From the NCBI GenBank assembly GCA_910586475.1, contig CAJUHM010000020.1, positions 1 through 39,432 of the forward strand: a DNA stretch of 39,432 bases, read 5' to 3'. The stretch comes from an uncultured Muribaculaceae bacterium. GTDB taxonomy: Bacteria > Bacteroidota > Bacteroidia > Bacteroidales > Muribaculaceae. The notes under the pieces are model-generated. The model saw only the letters and a program-made list of their open reading frames with translations. It made no database searches and was not told the origin of the DNA. Shown here one piece after another: positions 30,162 through 39,106 of the stretch. Position numbers and translations under genes: made by a program. Within the stretch, counting starts at the first letter, position 1. Every line of letters begins with the position of its first letter.

Positions 30162-31178
30162 ATGACACTCTTTGAAAAGCTTACGCTTAAAGCTAAAGCT
30201 AATCCCCAGCGGATTGTGCTCCCCGAGGGTACCGAACCCCGTACTCTGACTGCCGCCAACCGAATCCTGTCTGACGGCCTTGCTGAAATCATTCTTATCG
30301 GAAACAAAGACGACATCATGTCGATGGCAAGTGAGTTGAAACTCACCAACATCCATCGCGCTCATATCGTGGATCCGGCCGACGAAGAGGTGATTGACCG
30401 TTACGCTCCGCTCTTTTTCGAGCTCCGCAAAAAGAAGGGTATCACAATGGAACAGGCCCGTCTGACGACAGCGAATCCCCTTTATCTCGGCTGTCTGATG
30501 GTTAAGGCCGGCGATGCCGACGGTCAGGTTGCCGGTGCGATGAACACGACAGGCAATGTGCTGCGTGCCGCTTTTCAGGTGATCAAGACCCAGCCCGGTA
30601 TCGACGTAGTCTCAGGAGCCTTCCTGATGCTCCTGCCGAAGGATCTGCCTTTTGGAACCGGCGGCATCATGGTGTTTGCCGACTGTGCGGTTGTGCCTGA
30701 CCCCTCAGCCAAAGAGCTTGCACAGATCGCTGTTTCCGCAGCCCAGACAGCACGCGACATCGCCGGAATCGAACCGCGTGTCGCAATGCTGAGCTTCTCG
30801 ACAAAGGGCAGCGCCAGCCATGATCGTGTCGACAAAGTCATCGAAGCGACCCGCATAGCGCGCGAGATGGCTCCGAATCTTATCGTCGACGGCGAACTGC
30901 AGGCAGACGCCGCTATCGTGCCAGGGGTGGCCCACACCAAAAGCCCTGACAGTCCTCTCAGCGGGCGTGCCAACGTGCTCGTGTTCCCGTCGCTTGAAGT
31001 CGGCAATATAGCCTATAAGCTTGTGCAGCGCCTCGGAAACGTCCAGGCAGTAGGGCCGGTTCTGCAGGGTCTTGCCGCTCCGGTCAACGACCTCTCGCGC
31101 GGATGCTTCCCCGAAGATATCTACAAAACGATCATCATGACCTGCAACCAGGCGATCGGACTTAAAGAAAATGCTTAA
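30162..31178 (+). CDS. pta: Phosphate acetyltransferase
   Basis: A 338-residue short-type Pta, converting acetyl-CoA and phosphate to acetyl-phosphate and CoA. Characteristic blocks are RIVLPEGTEPRTLTAANRIL, TTANPLYLGCLMVKAGDADGQVAGA, VVSGAFLMLLPKDLPFGTGGIMVFADCAVVPDPS and the C-terminal NVLVFPSLEVGNIAYKLVQRLG...GPVLQGLAAPVNDLSRG. The frame is open further upstream, but the family begins at MTLFEKLTLKAK and the promoter is internal to the longer ORF. ackA follows after 39 nt; together they make ATP and acetate, normal for a saccharolytic anaerobe. Confidence 0.96.
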   Translation: MTLFEKLTLKAKANPQRIVLPEGTEPRTLTAANRILSDGLAEIILIGNKDDIMSMASELKLTNIHRAHIVDPADEEVIDRYAPLFFELRKKKGITMEQARLTTANPLYLGCLMVKAGDADGQVAGAMNTTGNVLRAAFQVIKTQPGIDVVSGAFLMLLPKDLPFGTGGIMVFADCAVVPDPSAKELAQIAVSAAQTARDIAGIEPRVAMLSFSTKGSASHDRVDKVIEATRIAREMAPNLIVDGELQADAAIVPGVAHTKSPDSPLSGRANVLVFPSLEVGNIAYKLVQRLGNVQAVGPVLQGLAAPVNDLSRGCFPEDIYKTIIMTCNQAIGLKENA

Positions 31179-31217
31179 TCAGGGAGTTTTCTTCCCGAAA
31201 TGAAAAAACATAGACAA

Positions 31218-32423
31218 ATGAAAATTCTGGTTTTAAACTGCGGCAGCAGCTCAGTAAAATATAAACTTATCGACACCGACACCGATGCGACAATGGCCGA
31301 AGGCGGAGTCGAAAAAATCGGTCTGGAGGACGGTTTCCTCAAATTCAAAAAATCCGACGGCTCGAAAGAGATCAAGGAGCTCGGCCATATCGACCACAAA
31401 CAGGCCGTTGAAGCAATTCTTCAGAACCTCACAGATCCTGAAGTCGGCTGCATCAAGTCTTACAGCGAAATCGGCGCAGTAGGCCACCGCGTGGTTCACG
31501 GCGGCGAAAAGTTCGCTTCGAGTGTGCTGATCACCGACGAGGTCATCCGTCAGGTCAAGGACTGCTACGATCTCGCACCGCTCCACAATCCCGCCAACAT
31601 CACCGGAATCGAGGCTATTACCGCACTGATGCCCGACGTTCCTCAGGTCGGAGTGTTCGACACTGCATTCCATCAGACAATGCCGGCAAAGAGCTTCATG
31701 TATGCGATTCCCTATGAATTCTACAAGGAAGACGGCGTGAGACGCTACGGATTCCACGGCACAAGCCACCGTTATGTGAGCAGCCGAGCTGCAGAATTCC
31801 TCGGACTCGACCTCAAGGATCTGAAGATGGTTACGTGTCATGTCGGCAACGGCGGTTCGATCACCGCGGTCGACGGCGGAAAGAGCGTCGACACCTCAAT
31901 GGGTCTCACCCCGACCGAGGGTCTCATGATGGGAACCCGCTGCGGCGACATCGATCCGGGTGCGATCACATATCTGATGACAAAACATGGCATGGACGCT
32001 GCCGACATCCAGAATCTGATCAATAAGAAGAGCGGTGTGGCCGGTGTTTCAGGGATCAGCAGTGACATGCGCGAGATCGAAGCCGCTGTCAATGCCGGCG
32101 ACGAACGTGCGAAACTCGCTCTCGATATGTACGAACTGCGCATTACTAAATATATCGGCGCGTATGCTGCCGAGATGGGCGGTCTTGACGTGATTGTCTT
32201 CACCGGCGGTGTCGGCGAGAACCAGACCGGAGTCCGCGAGAATGTCTGCGCGCCTCTCGGATTCATGGGTGTCGAGATTGACCGCGAACTCAATTCGAAG
32301 ATCCGTGGCGAGGAGGCTCTTATCTCTCTTCCCGGATCGAAAGTGAAAGTTGTCGTTATCCCGACCGATGAGGAGCTCATGATCGCCCGCGACACAAAAG
32401 ACATTGTTTCATCTCTCAAATAA
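31218..32423 (+). CDS. ackA: Acetate kinase
   Basis: A 401-residue acetate kinase, making ATP and acetate from acetyl-phosphate. The ASKHA-fold motifs are intact: NCGSSSVKYKLID at the start, VVHGGEKF, GFHGTSHRYVS, CHVGNGGSITAVDGGKSVDTSMGLTPTEGLMMGTRCGDIDPG and VFTGGVGEN. The ATG at 31218 (MKILVLNCGSSS) matches the family; an in-frame ATG at 31200 would add six residues. It is coupled to pta upstream, and ddh starts only 7 nt after its stop. Confidence 0.97.
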   Translation: MKILVLNCGSSSVKYKLIDTDTDATMAEGGVEKIGLEDGFLKFKKSDGSKEIKELGHIDHKQAVEAILQNLTDPEVGCIKSYSEIGAVGHRVVHGGEKFASSVLITDEVIRQVKDCYDLAPLHNPANITGIEAITALMPDVPQVGVFDTAFHQTMPAKSFMYAIPYEFYKEDGVRRYGFHGTSHRYVSSRAAEFLGLDLKDLKMVTCHVGNGGSITAVDGGKSVDTSMGLTPTEGLMMGTRCGDIDPGAITYLMTKHGMDAADIQNLINKKSGVAGVSGISSDMREIEAAVNAGDERAKLALDMYELRITKYIGAYAAEMGGLDVIVFTGGVGENQTGVRENVCAPLGFMGVEIDRELNSKIRGEEALISLPGSKVKVVVIPTDEELMIARDTKDIVSSLK

Positions 32424-32430
32424 GAAATCT

Positions 32431-33327
32431 ATGAATAAGATCAAAGCCGCAGTTGTCGGCTATGGAAATATCGGACGGTTTGTCGTCGAGGCTCTCGAAG
32501 CCTCGGTCGATTTCGAAATCGCCGGAATTGTACGCCGTTCGCTCGGTGAAAAGCCTGCCGAGCTTGCTTCCTATCCTGTAGTCACCGACATCGCTGAGCT
32601 CGGCAAGGTCGATGTCGCGATTCTCTGCACTCCGACCCGCGAGGTTGAGAAATATGCCGTTGAATATCTTGCGGCCGGCATCAACACGGTCGATTCGTTC
32701 GACATCCATTCGAAAATCGTTGACCTGCGTGCGAGTCTCGACAAGGTGGCAAAGGAGCATGGTTCTGTCGCCGTTATCTCGGCCGGATGGGATCCGGGAA
32801 GCGACTCTGTTGTGCGTGCGCTTATGCAGGCAGCCGCTCCGAAGGGCTTGACCTACACAAACTTCGGGCCTGGTATGAGCATGGGCCACACTGTCTGCGT
32901 CAAGTCGAAGCCGGGTGTTAAGAACGCTCTGTCGATGACTATTCCTCTCGGAACGGGAATCCATCGCCGCATGGTCTATGTCGAACTTGAGGAGGGTGCG
33001 CGTCTCGAAGATGTAGCAGCAGCCGTCAAGGCCGATCCCTATTTTGCGTCAGACGAGACTCATGTCATGGCAGTTGAGTCGGTCGATATGGTCAAGGATA
33101 TGGGCCACGGGGTCAACATGACCCGCAAGGGAGTCAGCGGAAAGACCCAGAATCAGCTATTCGAGTTTGACATGAAGATCAATAATCCGGCGCTTACGGC
33201 GCAGATTCTGGTCGATGTGGCACGTGCGTCGATGAAGCAGACTCCGGGAGCCTATACGATGATCGAGATTCCGGTCATAGACCTTCTTCCGGGCGACCGC
33301 GAACAGCTGATCCGCGATCTCGTCTGA
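32431..33327 (+). CDS. ddh: meso-Diaminopimelate D-dehydrogenase
   Basis: A 298-residue NADPH-dependent enzyme that makes meso-diaminopimelate directly from tetrahydrodipicolinate and ammonia, giving lysine and peptidoglycan precursor in one step. The N-terminal Rossmann motif is AAVVGYGNIGRFVVEAL. VDSFDIHSKIVDLRASLDKVAKEHGSVAVISAGWDPGSDSVVRALMQAAAPKGLTYTNFGPGMSMGHT and KDMGHGVNMTRKGVSG are Ddh signatures. The start at 32431 lies 7 nt after ackA; a longer frame would overlap ackA. It sits between fermentation genes and an amino-acid symporter. Confidence 0.95.
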   Translation: MNKIKAAVVGYGNIGRFVVEALEASVDFEIAGIVRRSLGEKPAELASYPVVTDIAELGKVDVAILCTPTREVEKYAVEYLAAGINTVDSFDIHSKIVDLRASLDKVAKEHGSVAVISAGWDPGSDSVVRALMQAAAPKGLTYTNFGPGMSMGHTVCVKSKPGVKNALSMTIPLGTGIHRRMVYVELEEGARLEDVAAAVKADPYFASDETHVMAVESVDMVKDMGHGVNMTRKGVSGKTQNQLFEFDMKINNPALTAQILVDVARASMKQTPGAYTMIEIPVIDLLPGDREQLIRDLV

Positions 33328-33357
33328 TACACTGCAAACCTCTTTTCCTCATTGTCA

Positions 33358-34731
33358 ATGATTGAAACATTAGGACATTTTCTAACGGGGATAGCCGACG
33401 CACTGTGCGGCTATCCTCTTTTTTTTACGCTTATCGGAGGCGGTCTTTTCCTGTTTTTTTACAGCGGGATGGTTTCTGTCCGACGGCTTCCGCAGGCGCT
33501 GAGCGCACTCAGGGCGAAACAGTCGGCCGGCGCGGGGGAGATCTCTTCGGCGCAGGCCCTGGTCTCGGTTGTCGCGGCTACGGTCGGAATGGGCAATATC
33601 GCCGGAGTTGCGATCGCGTTGGTCATGGGTGGTCCGGGAGCGATATTCTGGATGTGGGTCAGCGCACTGGTCGGTATGTCGACCAAATTTCATGAGGGTG
33701 TCCTCGCGATAAAATACCGCACATTCGACAGGAGCGGGCGTCCGTTCGGAGGCACGATGCACATTATCCGCAACGGTCTTTCTCCAGCCTGGCGTCCGAT
33801 GGCTTCCTTTTTTGCCGTTGCCGGGATGTTCGGGACGCTTTGCATCATGAATGCCAATCAGCTGACCGAAGCCGCTGTTTCGACGATCGGTTCGTTTGCG
33901 GAGATCGAGAGCCCGCTGACGGTCAAATTCATTATAGGACTCTCGATCGCGGCATTGGTGACGCTTGTCGTTGTCGGTGGGGTGAAGCGCATCGCGTCAG
34001 TTGCCTCGGTGATTGTGCCGTTTATGGTCGGGGCGTATTTTCTGATGGTCCTCTACATAATTGTTACGCATATCGATGGCGTTCCCGCGGCATTCGCGTC
34101 TATTTTCCGTGAGGCCTTCAGCCTGAGGGCAGGCTGGGGAGCTTTGGCCGGGGTCGCTATTATCGGAGCGCGTCGCGCAGCTCTTGTCAACGATGCGGGA
34201 GTCGGGACAGCGTCGATCATGCATGGGACTTCAGCCTGCCGCGAACCGGTGCGCGAGGGTCTTGTCGCAATGCTCGGACCGGCGATCGACTCGGGGTTTG
34301 TCTGTACGCTGACGGCTCTGGCCATATTGCTCTGCGGCGACCTGACGGCGGTTGAAGGAGTCAAGGGTCTGTCGGTTGCGATGGATGCTTTCGACAGTGC
34401 GATTCCTGGTGGCCGCTATATGCTGATGCTTATCGTCACATGTTTCGCGCTGTCGTCGATGTTCAGCTATTCGTTCTACGGACGCCGCTGCGCGCACTAT
34501 CTCTTCGGACCGAAGGGAGAGCGGGTCTATATCCGGTTTTTTATTGTGACGCTTGTTGTCTTCGCGGTTATCTCGCTTGACGCGGCAGTCGGACTCTGCG
34601 ATCTGTTCTATGCCTTCATGGCATTTCCGACAATGCTGACGCTTGTTTTGCTTCGCGGACGGGTCAGGGAGGAGTCCAGGCGCTATTTCGGGGAATCTCG
34701 GTCGCCGTCTACGTTGTCTTCAGAGAGGTAA
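33358..34731 (+). CDS. AGCS-family sodium:alanine symporter
   Basis: A 457-residue inner-membrane protein of the alanine or glycine:cation symporter family (AGCS). VSVVAATVGMGNIAGVAIALVMGGPGAIFWMWVSALVGMSTKFHEGVLAIKYR is the family hallmark; VNDAGVGTASIMHGTSACREPVREGLVAMLGPAIDS is the second conserved block. About 10-11 hydrophobic helices are visible. The ATG at 33358 is preferred over the TTG two codons upstream. It is 30 nt after ddh in the same direction; alanine and DAP are both cell-wall precursors, so the grouping may be functional, but that is inference. Confidence 0.92.
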   Translation: MIETLGHFLTGIADALCGYPLFFTLIGGGLFLFFYSGMVSVRRLPQALSALRAKQSAGAGEISSAQALVSVVAATVGMGNIAGVAIALVMGGPGAIFWMWVSALVGMSTKFHEGVLAIKYRTFDRSGRPFGGTMHIIRNGLSPAWRPMASFFAVAGMFGTLCIMNANQLTEAAVSTIGSFAEIESPLTVKFIIGLSIAALVTLVVVGGVKRIASVASVIVPFMVGAYFLMVLYIIVTHIDGVPAAFASIFREAFSLRAGWGALAGVAIIGARRAALVNDAGVGTASIMHGTSACREPVREGLVAMLGPAIDSGFVCTLTALAILLCGDLTAVEGVKGLSVAMDAFDSAIPGGRYMLMLIVTCFALSSMFSYSFYGRRCAHYLFGPKGERVYIRFFIVTLVVFAVISLDAAVGLCDLFYAFMAFPTMLTLVLLRGRVREESRRYFGESRSPSTLSSER

Positions 34732-35048
34732 TGAATTGGCGGAACTGTGCGTATGGGCGCTGCGAAGGATCGGTCAGGGATGTGGATCTTTTAATGATTA
34801 TTAACTAATCGGAGGGGGTAATTTTTATATTTTTAATTATCTTTGCGCGAAGTAAGCATAATTTTATCAGATTCTGATGTTTGCTTCATTCGTAGAATGG
34901 TTGAATCCGACCGTATAGAAAAGCCAGTAGACAGAAAAGCGATTCTTTAGAAATTTCACTTTAGAAATTTTCCCGTTTGCAAAGTCCAAGTCTGAAGCCA
35001 GCCATTCTCACAGAGGCAGATCATTCTAAACCAATCAATTAAATAACC
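34732..35048. other. Intergenic region and long leader before the fucosidase
   Basis: The region holds a promoter at 34838-34845 and a leader of about 195 nt. CTTTAGAAATTT occurs twice in tandem (34945-34956 and 34959-34970, 14-nt period). No ORF of protein character and no clear terminator for the AGCS gene were seen. Confidence 0.6.
34838..34845 (+). promoter_or_regulatory. Promoter -7 element (TATCTTTG) for the GH29 operon
   Basis: TATCTTTG matches TAnnTTTG within an AT-rich stretch. The -33 position is not TTTG. It gives an unusually long leader (about 195 nt) before the ATG at 35049. Confidence 0.6.
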
Positions 35049-36572
35049 ATGAGAATTTCTCTTAAACCATTGTTGGCGATGGCGGCGAGTGCCGCAGTGC
35101 TTTCGGCATCGGCCGAGGGCCTTCAGCTCGTTCAGCAATCGTTCGTCTATCCCGACAATGAACCGGCCCCGTGCCATCCGTTGCCAACCCCCCGCCAGCT
35201 TAAGTGGCAGGAACTTGAATTCTATGCGTTTTTCCATTACGGCATGAATACCTACACAGGACTTGAATGGGGAAACGGTAATGAGAATGTCAATCGTTTC
35301 GCACCTACAGCAGCGCCCAATCCCCGGCAGTGGCTTGAAGCCGTGAAAGCGGCGGGAATGCGTGGCGGTATCGCGGTAGTAAAGCACCATGACGGATTCT
35401 GTCTGTGGCCCACCGAGACAACCGACCACCGATGCACCAATTCCAGCAATGCGAATGGAGCTGCAACAAACATACCCCGCGATTTCGCTCAGGCAGCGAA
35501 AGATCTTGACATGAAGTATGGTTTCTATGTGTCGCCTTGGGACCGAAACAGCGCGCTCTACGGGACAGACCGTTATGTCAAGGAAGTGTTCATGAAACAG
35601 TGTGAGGAGCTTGCGAATTATGGTTCAGACCAGTTTGAAATGTGGTTTGACGGAGCTAACGGCGGCAGCGGCTACTATGGCGGCGCCAATGACACCCGCA
35701 GCGTTGATGCGAGCACCTATTATGACGTTCCGAACCTGCGCGATTATATCCATCAGCTTGCCCCTGACTGTGTGATGTGGGGTGTCGGCGAAGAAGCCCG
35801 CTGGATCGGCAACGAATCCGGCTATGCCGGCGAAACCAACTGGTCAATGCAGGAACGCGGCACCGCATCGGAGTCGGCCAACCGCAATACCGGTCAGGAA
35901 GAAGGCTGGGTATGGCTTCCCGGCGAAAGTGACGCGAAGGCCACCTCGGCAGGCTGGTTCTGGCACAGCGGTCAGACAGATCTCAGCGCAGAGCGTCTGT
36001 TCCAGATGTATCTTGAGACTGTAGGCCGTAACTCCAACCTCATTCTTAATGTTCCGCCGGATAAGTCAGGTTCTCTGCCTGCAAGTTCGGTCAATACCCT
36101 CAAGAGCCTCGGCGAGCTTCTCCAAAACCGTTTCGGCACCGACCTCGCACTTAACGCAAGCAGCGTAGTGGCATCGGTTACCCGCGCGTCAGGCGCAAAC
36201 CGCAACTACAATGCCTCCAATCTTATCGACGGCGACAAGGATACTTACTGGGCACCCAACGACAACGATCTTTCGGCAACCATCACACTGACCTGGGATC
36301 AGCCACAGACTATCCGTTATGTCTCACTGATGGAGTATATCGCCAAGGGTCAGCGCGTGCGCGGCTTCAGAATCGAAGTCAGCGCCGACGGGTCGACCTG
36401 GACCACAATGGCCCCGGGCATCACTCAGTCGACAATCGGCTACAAACGTATCATTCCTCTGAACGGCAGCACCTCTTCGAGCTACGGCACGGGTTATACC
36501 GCCAAATCTCTCAGAGTCACTATCACCGATAGCCGCGCATGTCCGTTGCTTCACACAATTTCCGTTTACTAA
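35049..36572 (+). CDS. Secreted GH29 alpha-L-fucosidase with C-terminal discoidin-like domain
   Basis: A 507-residue exported glycoside hydrolase that would remove alpha-L-fucose from glycans. The signal peptide is MRISLKPLLAMAASAAVLSASA. The GH29 barrel spans about 45-360: FHYGMNTYTGLEWGNG, the VVKHHDGFCLWPT motif (H113-H114) and the nucleophile D201 in EMWFDGANG. E249 and E262 (GVGEEARWIGNESGYAGETNW) are in the region where subfamily B acid/base residues are expected. Residues about 370-507 form an F5/8 type C (discoidin) carbohydrate-binding domain (NLIDGDKDTYWAPND...IEVSADGSTWT). There is no T9SS tail. It is cotranscribed with the following T9SS-tailed gene (20 nt). Linkage specificity, for example alpha-1,3/4, cannot be fixed from sequence. 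Confidence 0.92.
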   Translation: MRISLKPLLAMAASAAVLSASAEGLQLVQQSFVYPDNEPAPCHPLPTPRQLKWQELEFYAFFHYGMNTYTGLEWGNGNENVNRFAPTAAPNPRQWLEAVKAAGMRGGIAVVKHHDGFCLWPTETTDHRCTNSSNANGAATNIPRDFAQAAKDLDMKYGFYVSPWDRNSALYGTDRYVKEVFMKQCEELANYGSDQFEMWFDGANGGSGYYGGANDTRSVDASTYYDVPNLRDYIHQLAPDCVMWGVGEEARWIGNESGYAGETNWSMQERGTASESANRNTGQEEGWVWLPGESDAKATSAGWFWHSGQTDLSAERLFQMYLETVGRNSNLILNVPPDKSGSLPASSVNTLKSLGELLQNRFGTDLALNASSVVASVTRASGANRNYNASNLIDGDKDTYWAPNDNDLSATITLTWDQPQTIRYVSLMEYIAKGQRVRGFRIEVSADGSTWTTMAPGITQSTIGYKRIIPLNGSTSSSYGTGYTAKSLRVTITDSRACPLLHTISVY

Positions 36573-36592
36573 TCATTATTGATCCTTCTAAA

Positions 36593-38923
36593 ATGAACAA
36601 CATAAAGAAATATCTCGGTCTGTGTGCGGCAACTGTGCTTCCCTCCGTTCTGGCGGCCCAGACCATTTCATTCGAGACGCAGGACTATGCATCACTCGGT
36701 GCGTATGACACCTGGGAACAGTCTCCATTCCGCACCGGTGCGCTGGCCCCCAACGTGGCTGTAGTCGACAATCATCTTTCAGAGGCTGATGTCAATGAAA
36801 GCCAGAAGATACTCGGCATTCAGCGTTCGCGATTCGGCAGCAATACATTCGGAGTGAAAATAGATCTGAAAGAGACCTTTGAGATCTCGTCGACTCCGAA
36901 GTTTGCCCATGTCATGATCCACAAGCCTGTAGCGGGCCGCGTGATGCTTATCGGTCTTGGCAAGCGTGCGGACCGTCCCGAACAGTCGAATCAGGTTGAG
37001 CAGTTCTGGTCATATCCGATCAACGACACCAAGGAAGGCGAATGGTTCGACGCCGTTTTTCAGGTTAAGGGAAATGCGGGAGTAGAGATCCACTCACTGG
37101 TGATCGTGCCTCATTGCGAAGAGCCACTCTCGCTTACGGAGGATTTCATCGCTTACGTCGATGAGATCGAGATCAATGACAGCAACCAGCCTCGTGTAGG
37201 ACTTGGCGACTATCCGATCAATTTCTCTTATGATGCGGGATGGGGACGTGAAGACCGACAGATCAACGGTGTGAGGTTTACCGGCGGCTCAGACGGCTCA
37301 CAGTCGATCACTATTCCTGTATCGGAGCTTAAGGGATACAATGAGCGTTTTGAAAAGGTGCTTAAAGCGAAAGCGGGCAATACGGTTACAGCCAACGTTG
37401 ATTATAAAGGTTCATGGATGCATACATTTGTGTATCTCGACCGTGACAACGACGGTACATTCAGCTATGGCGTCGATGACAACAACTACCTTGACGCGAG
37501 CACAGACCTGATGGCATATTCGGTGTACCGCAAGGGCGAAAACGGCTACGGCAGAAACTCGGCCGGTCAGCTGATCACCAATATGGACTGCATTACCGCG
37601 CCCGCCTTTACCATACCGTCGGATCTCAAGCCAGGTATCTACCGCATGCGCTACAAGGTCGACTGGAACAATGTCGATCCGGGCGGATCAATCGCTGCGG
37701 GCAATACGATTCTCGAAAACGGCGGCGGTATTGTCGATGTGCTTCTCAATATCCACGAAGATGAAGTGACTGTCAACCAGGACAACCGAAACGGAGAGGT
37801 TCTTATCGCATCGACAGGCGAACCTGTCAGCGGCAACAAGCAGCCGTTCGGCCAGTCGCTCAAGGTCAAGATGAATCCGTCGAACGGATTTACCTACAAC
37901 GGAATCCGCGTTCGTCATGGCTATAATCTTGCGGGCGATTCTCTCGTGAAGAGCAATCCGCAGTATCGCGACGATTTCTTCTACGTTGACCAGTTCGGCA
38001 GCGACGGAACGTTTACTATCCCCGGCGATATGTTTGACGGTGATGTCCTGATCGAAGGTCTCTTTGTCGAAATCGGCAGCGGTATTGTCGGAAAGAAGGT
38101 GACCTACAACATTGTCTTCAATGGCCAGACTATCGCCACTCAGGAGTTTAATGTGACTTCCGGTCAGGAATATCCCGAGGCTACTATCACAAGCGAAGCT
38201 TCCGATTCATACTACACGCTTGTCGGTTACCCCGAAGGTCTGACAACGGATGAGGATGAAGTCATCACGCTCACGCTTGAGCAGACTCTTCCGTTCCAGG
38301 TCAGCCAGAATTTTGAGAATGCATACTGGTATAACATGTCGATCACTTCAGACAAGTGCTATCTGACGCATAATCCCTCGCTGAGCTACATCAGCCTTGC
38401 CACAAGCACATCGACCATTCCCGCAGCCAATGACCACAACTCACAGTGGGCGTTCGTAGGTGATGTGATCAATGGTTTCATGATCATCAACCGCGGTGCG
38501 GGCGAGGGCAAGATTCTTTCCTCGAGCCAGACCATAAGCTCTACGACAGACGGAAGAGTCTATCCGATCATGACTTCAGTTCCGGTGCCTGCTACTCACA
38601 ATACATACTGGATGCCGACGGTCGGAACTGCTTCTGTCGGAAAAGACGGCTTCTATCTTCACCAGCTCGGCTACACGGTCAACCGCATGAATTCGCGTGA
38701 CAGCCGTCTTGCTTACTGGGTCGGTGGCGCCGGTGCAGGCTCAACGTTCCTCGTGACACTCGTTGATACAACGGCCGGAATCGGTGATCTGAACGCAGAC
38801 GAAAGCAATATGCCTGTTGAGTATTTCAATCTTCAGGGAGTCAAAGTTTCTGCTGAAAATCTAACTCCCGGAATCTATATCCGTCGTCAGAACGGACACG
38901 TTACTAAAGTCTATGTGAAGTAA
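36593..38923 (+). CDS. Large secreted protein with GEVED-like domain and T9SS-type C-terminal tail
   Basis: A 776-residue exported protein of unknown activity. The signal peptide is MNNIKKYLGLCAATVLPSVLAA. Residues about 23-190 look like a beta-sandwich. Residues 195-385 contain FVYLDRDNDGTFSYGVDDNNYLDAST and FTIPSDLKPGIYRMRYKVDW, a pattern resembling GEVED-type domains with a DxDxDG-like calcium loop. The region 385-590 is repetitive beta structure, followed by a trefoil-like stretch (WAFVGDVINGFMIINRGAGEGKIL). The last 35 residues (EYFNLQGVKVSAENLTPGIYIRRQ...VTKVYVK) are a typical Bacteroidales T9SS type A sorting tail, so the protein is probably surface-anchored or released. No catalytic motif is recognised; it may bind the glycan cleaved by the fucosidase. 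The ATG at 36593 is chosen for the signal peptide. Confidence 0.85.
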   Translation: MNNIKKYLGLCAATVLPSVLAAQTISFETQDYASLGAYDTWEQSPFRTGALAPNVAVVDNHLSEADVNESQKILGIQRSRFGSNTFGVKIDLKETFEISSTPKFAHVMIHKPVAGRVMLIGLGKRADRPEQSNQVEQFWSYPINDTKEGEWFDAVFQVKGNAGVEIHSLVIVPHCEEPLSLTEDFIAYVDEIEINDSNQPRVGLGDYPINFSYDAGWGREDRQINGVRFTGGSDGSQSITIPVSELKGYNERFEKVLKAKAGNTVTANVDYKGSWMHTFVYLDRDNDGTFSYGVDDNNYLDASTDLMAYSVYRKGENGYGRNSAGQLITNMDCITAPAFTIPSDLKPGIYRMRYKVDWNNVDPGGSIAAGNTILENGGGIVDVLLNIHEDEVTVNQDNRNGEVLIASTGEPVSGNKQPFGQSLKVKMNPSNGFTYNGIRVRHGYNLAGDSLVKSNPQYRDDFFYVDQFGSDGTFTIPGDMFDGDVLIEGLFVEIGSGIVGKKVTYNIVFNGQTIATQEFNVTSGQEYPEATITSEASDSYYTLVGYPEGLTTDEDEVITLTLEQTLPFQVSQNFENAYWYNMSITSDKCYLTHNPSLSYISLATSTSTIPAANDHNSQWAFVGDVINGFMIINRGAGEGKILSSSQTISSTTDGRVYPIMTSVPVPATHNTYWMPTVGTASVGKDGFYLHQLGYTVNRMNSRDSRLAYWVGGAGAGSTFLVTLVDTTAGIGDLNADESNMPVEYFNLQGVKVSAENLTPGIYIRRQNGHVTKVYVK

Positions 38924-38951
38924 ACGATTCGATTATGTAACTAACGTGAAG

Positions 38952-38993
38952 AAGGCAGTGTGCCAAAATCCTCGGATTTTGGCACATTGCCTT
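38952..38993 (+). terminator. Hairpin terminator after the T9SS-tailed gene
   Basis: AAGGCAGTGTGCCAAAATCC (38952-38971) pairs with 38974-38993 over 20 positions with a single G-U, and only CTTTGATG follows. It begins 29 nt past the stop. It could also act on minus-strand transcripts from the edge gene. Confidence 0.75.
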
Positions 38994-39061
38994 TGATGCA
39001 GGCATTTGTGTCTATAGAAAATAGAGAAAACAGTATGTCAAAGGGCTCTTTGCCGTATTTT

Positions 39062-39090
39062 GGTCCGGTCGGTTTCGGCCGGACCTTTTT
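39062..39090 (+). terminator. Second hairpin with T-tract
   Basis: Arms GGTCCGGTCG (39062-39071) and CGGCCGGACC (39076-39085) pair with one G-U around a 4-nt loop and are followed by TTTTT, an intrinsic terminator on the plus strand. It lies 17 nt past the stop of the minus-strand edge gene and would also form in that transcript, though without a T-tract. Confidence 0.7.
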
Positions 39091-39106
39091 GCGCATACGG
39101 CGGCGC

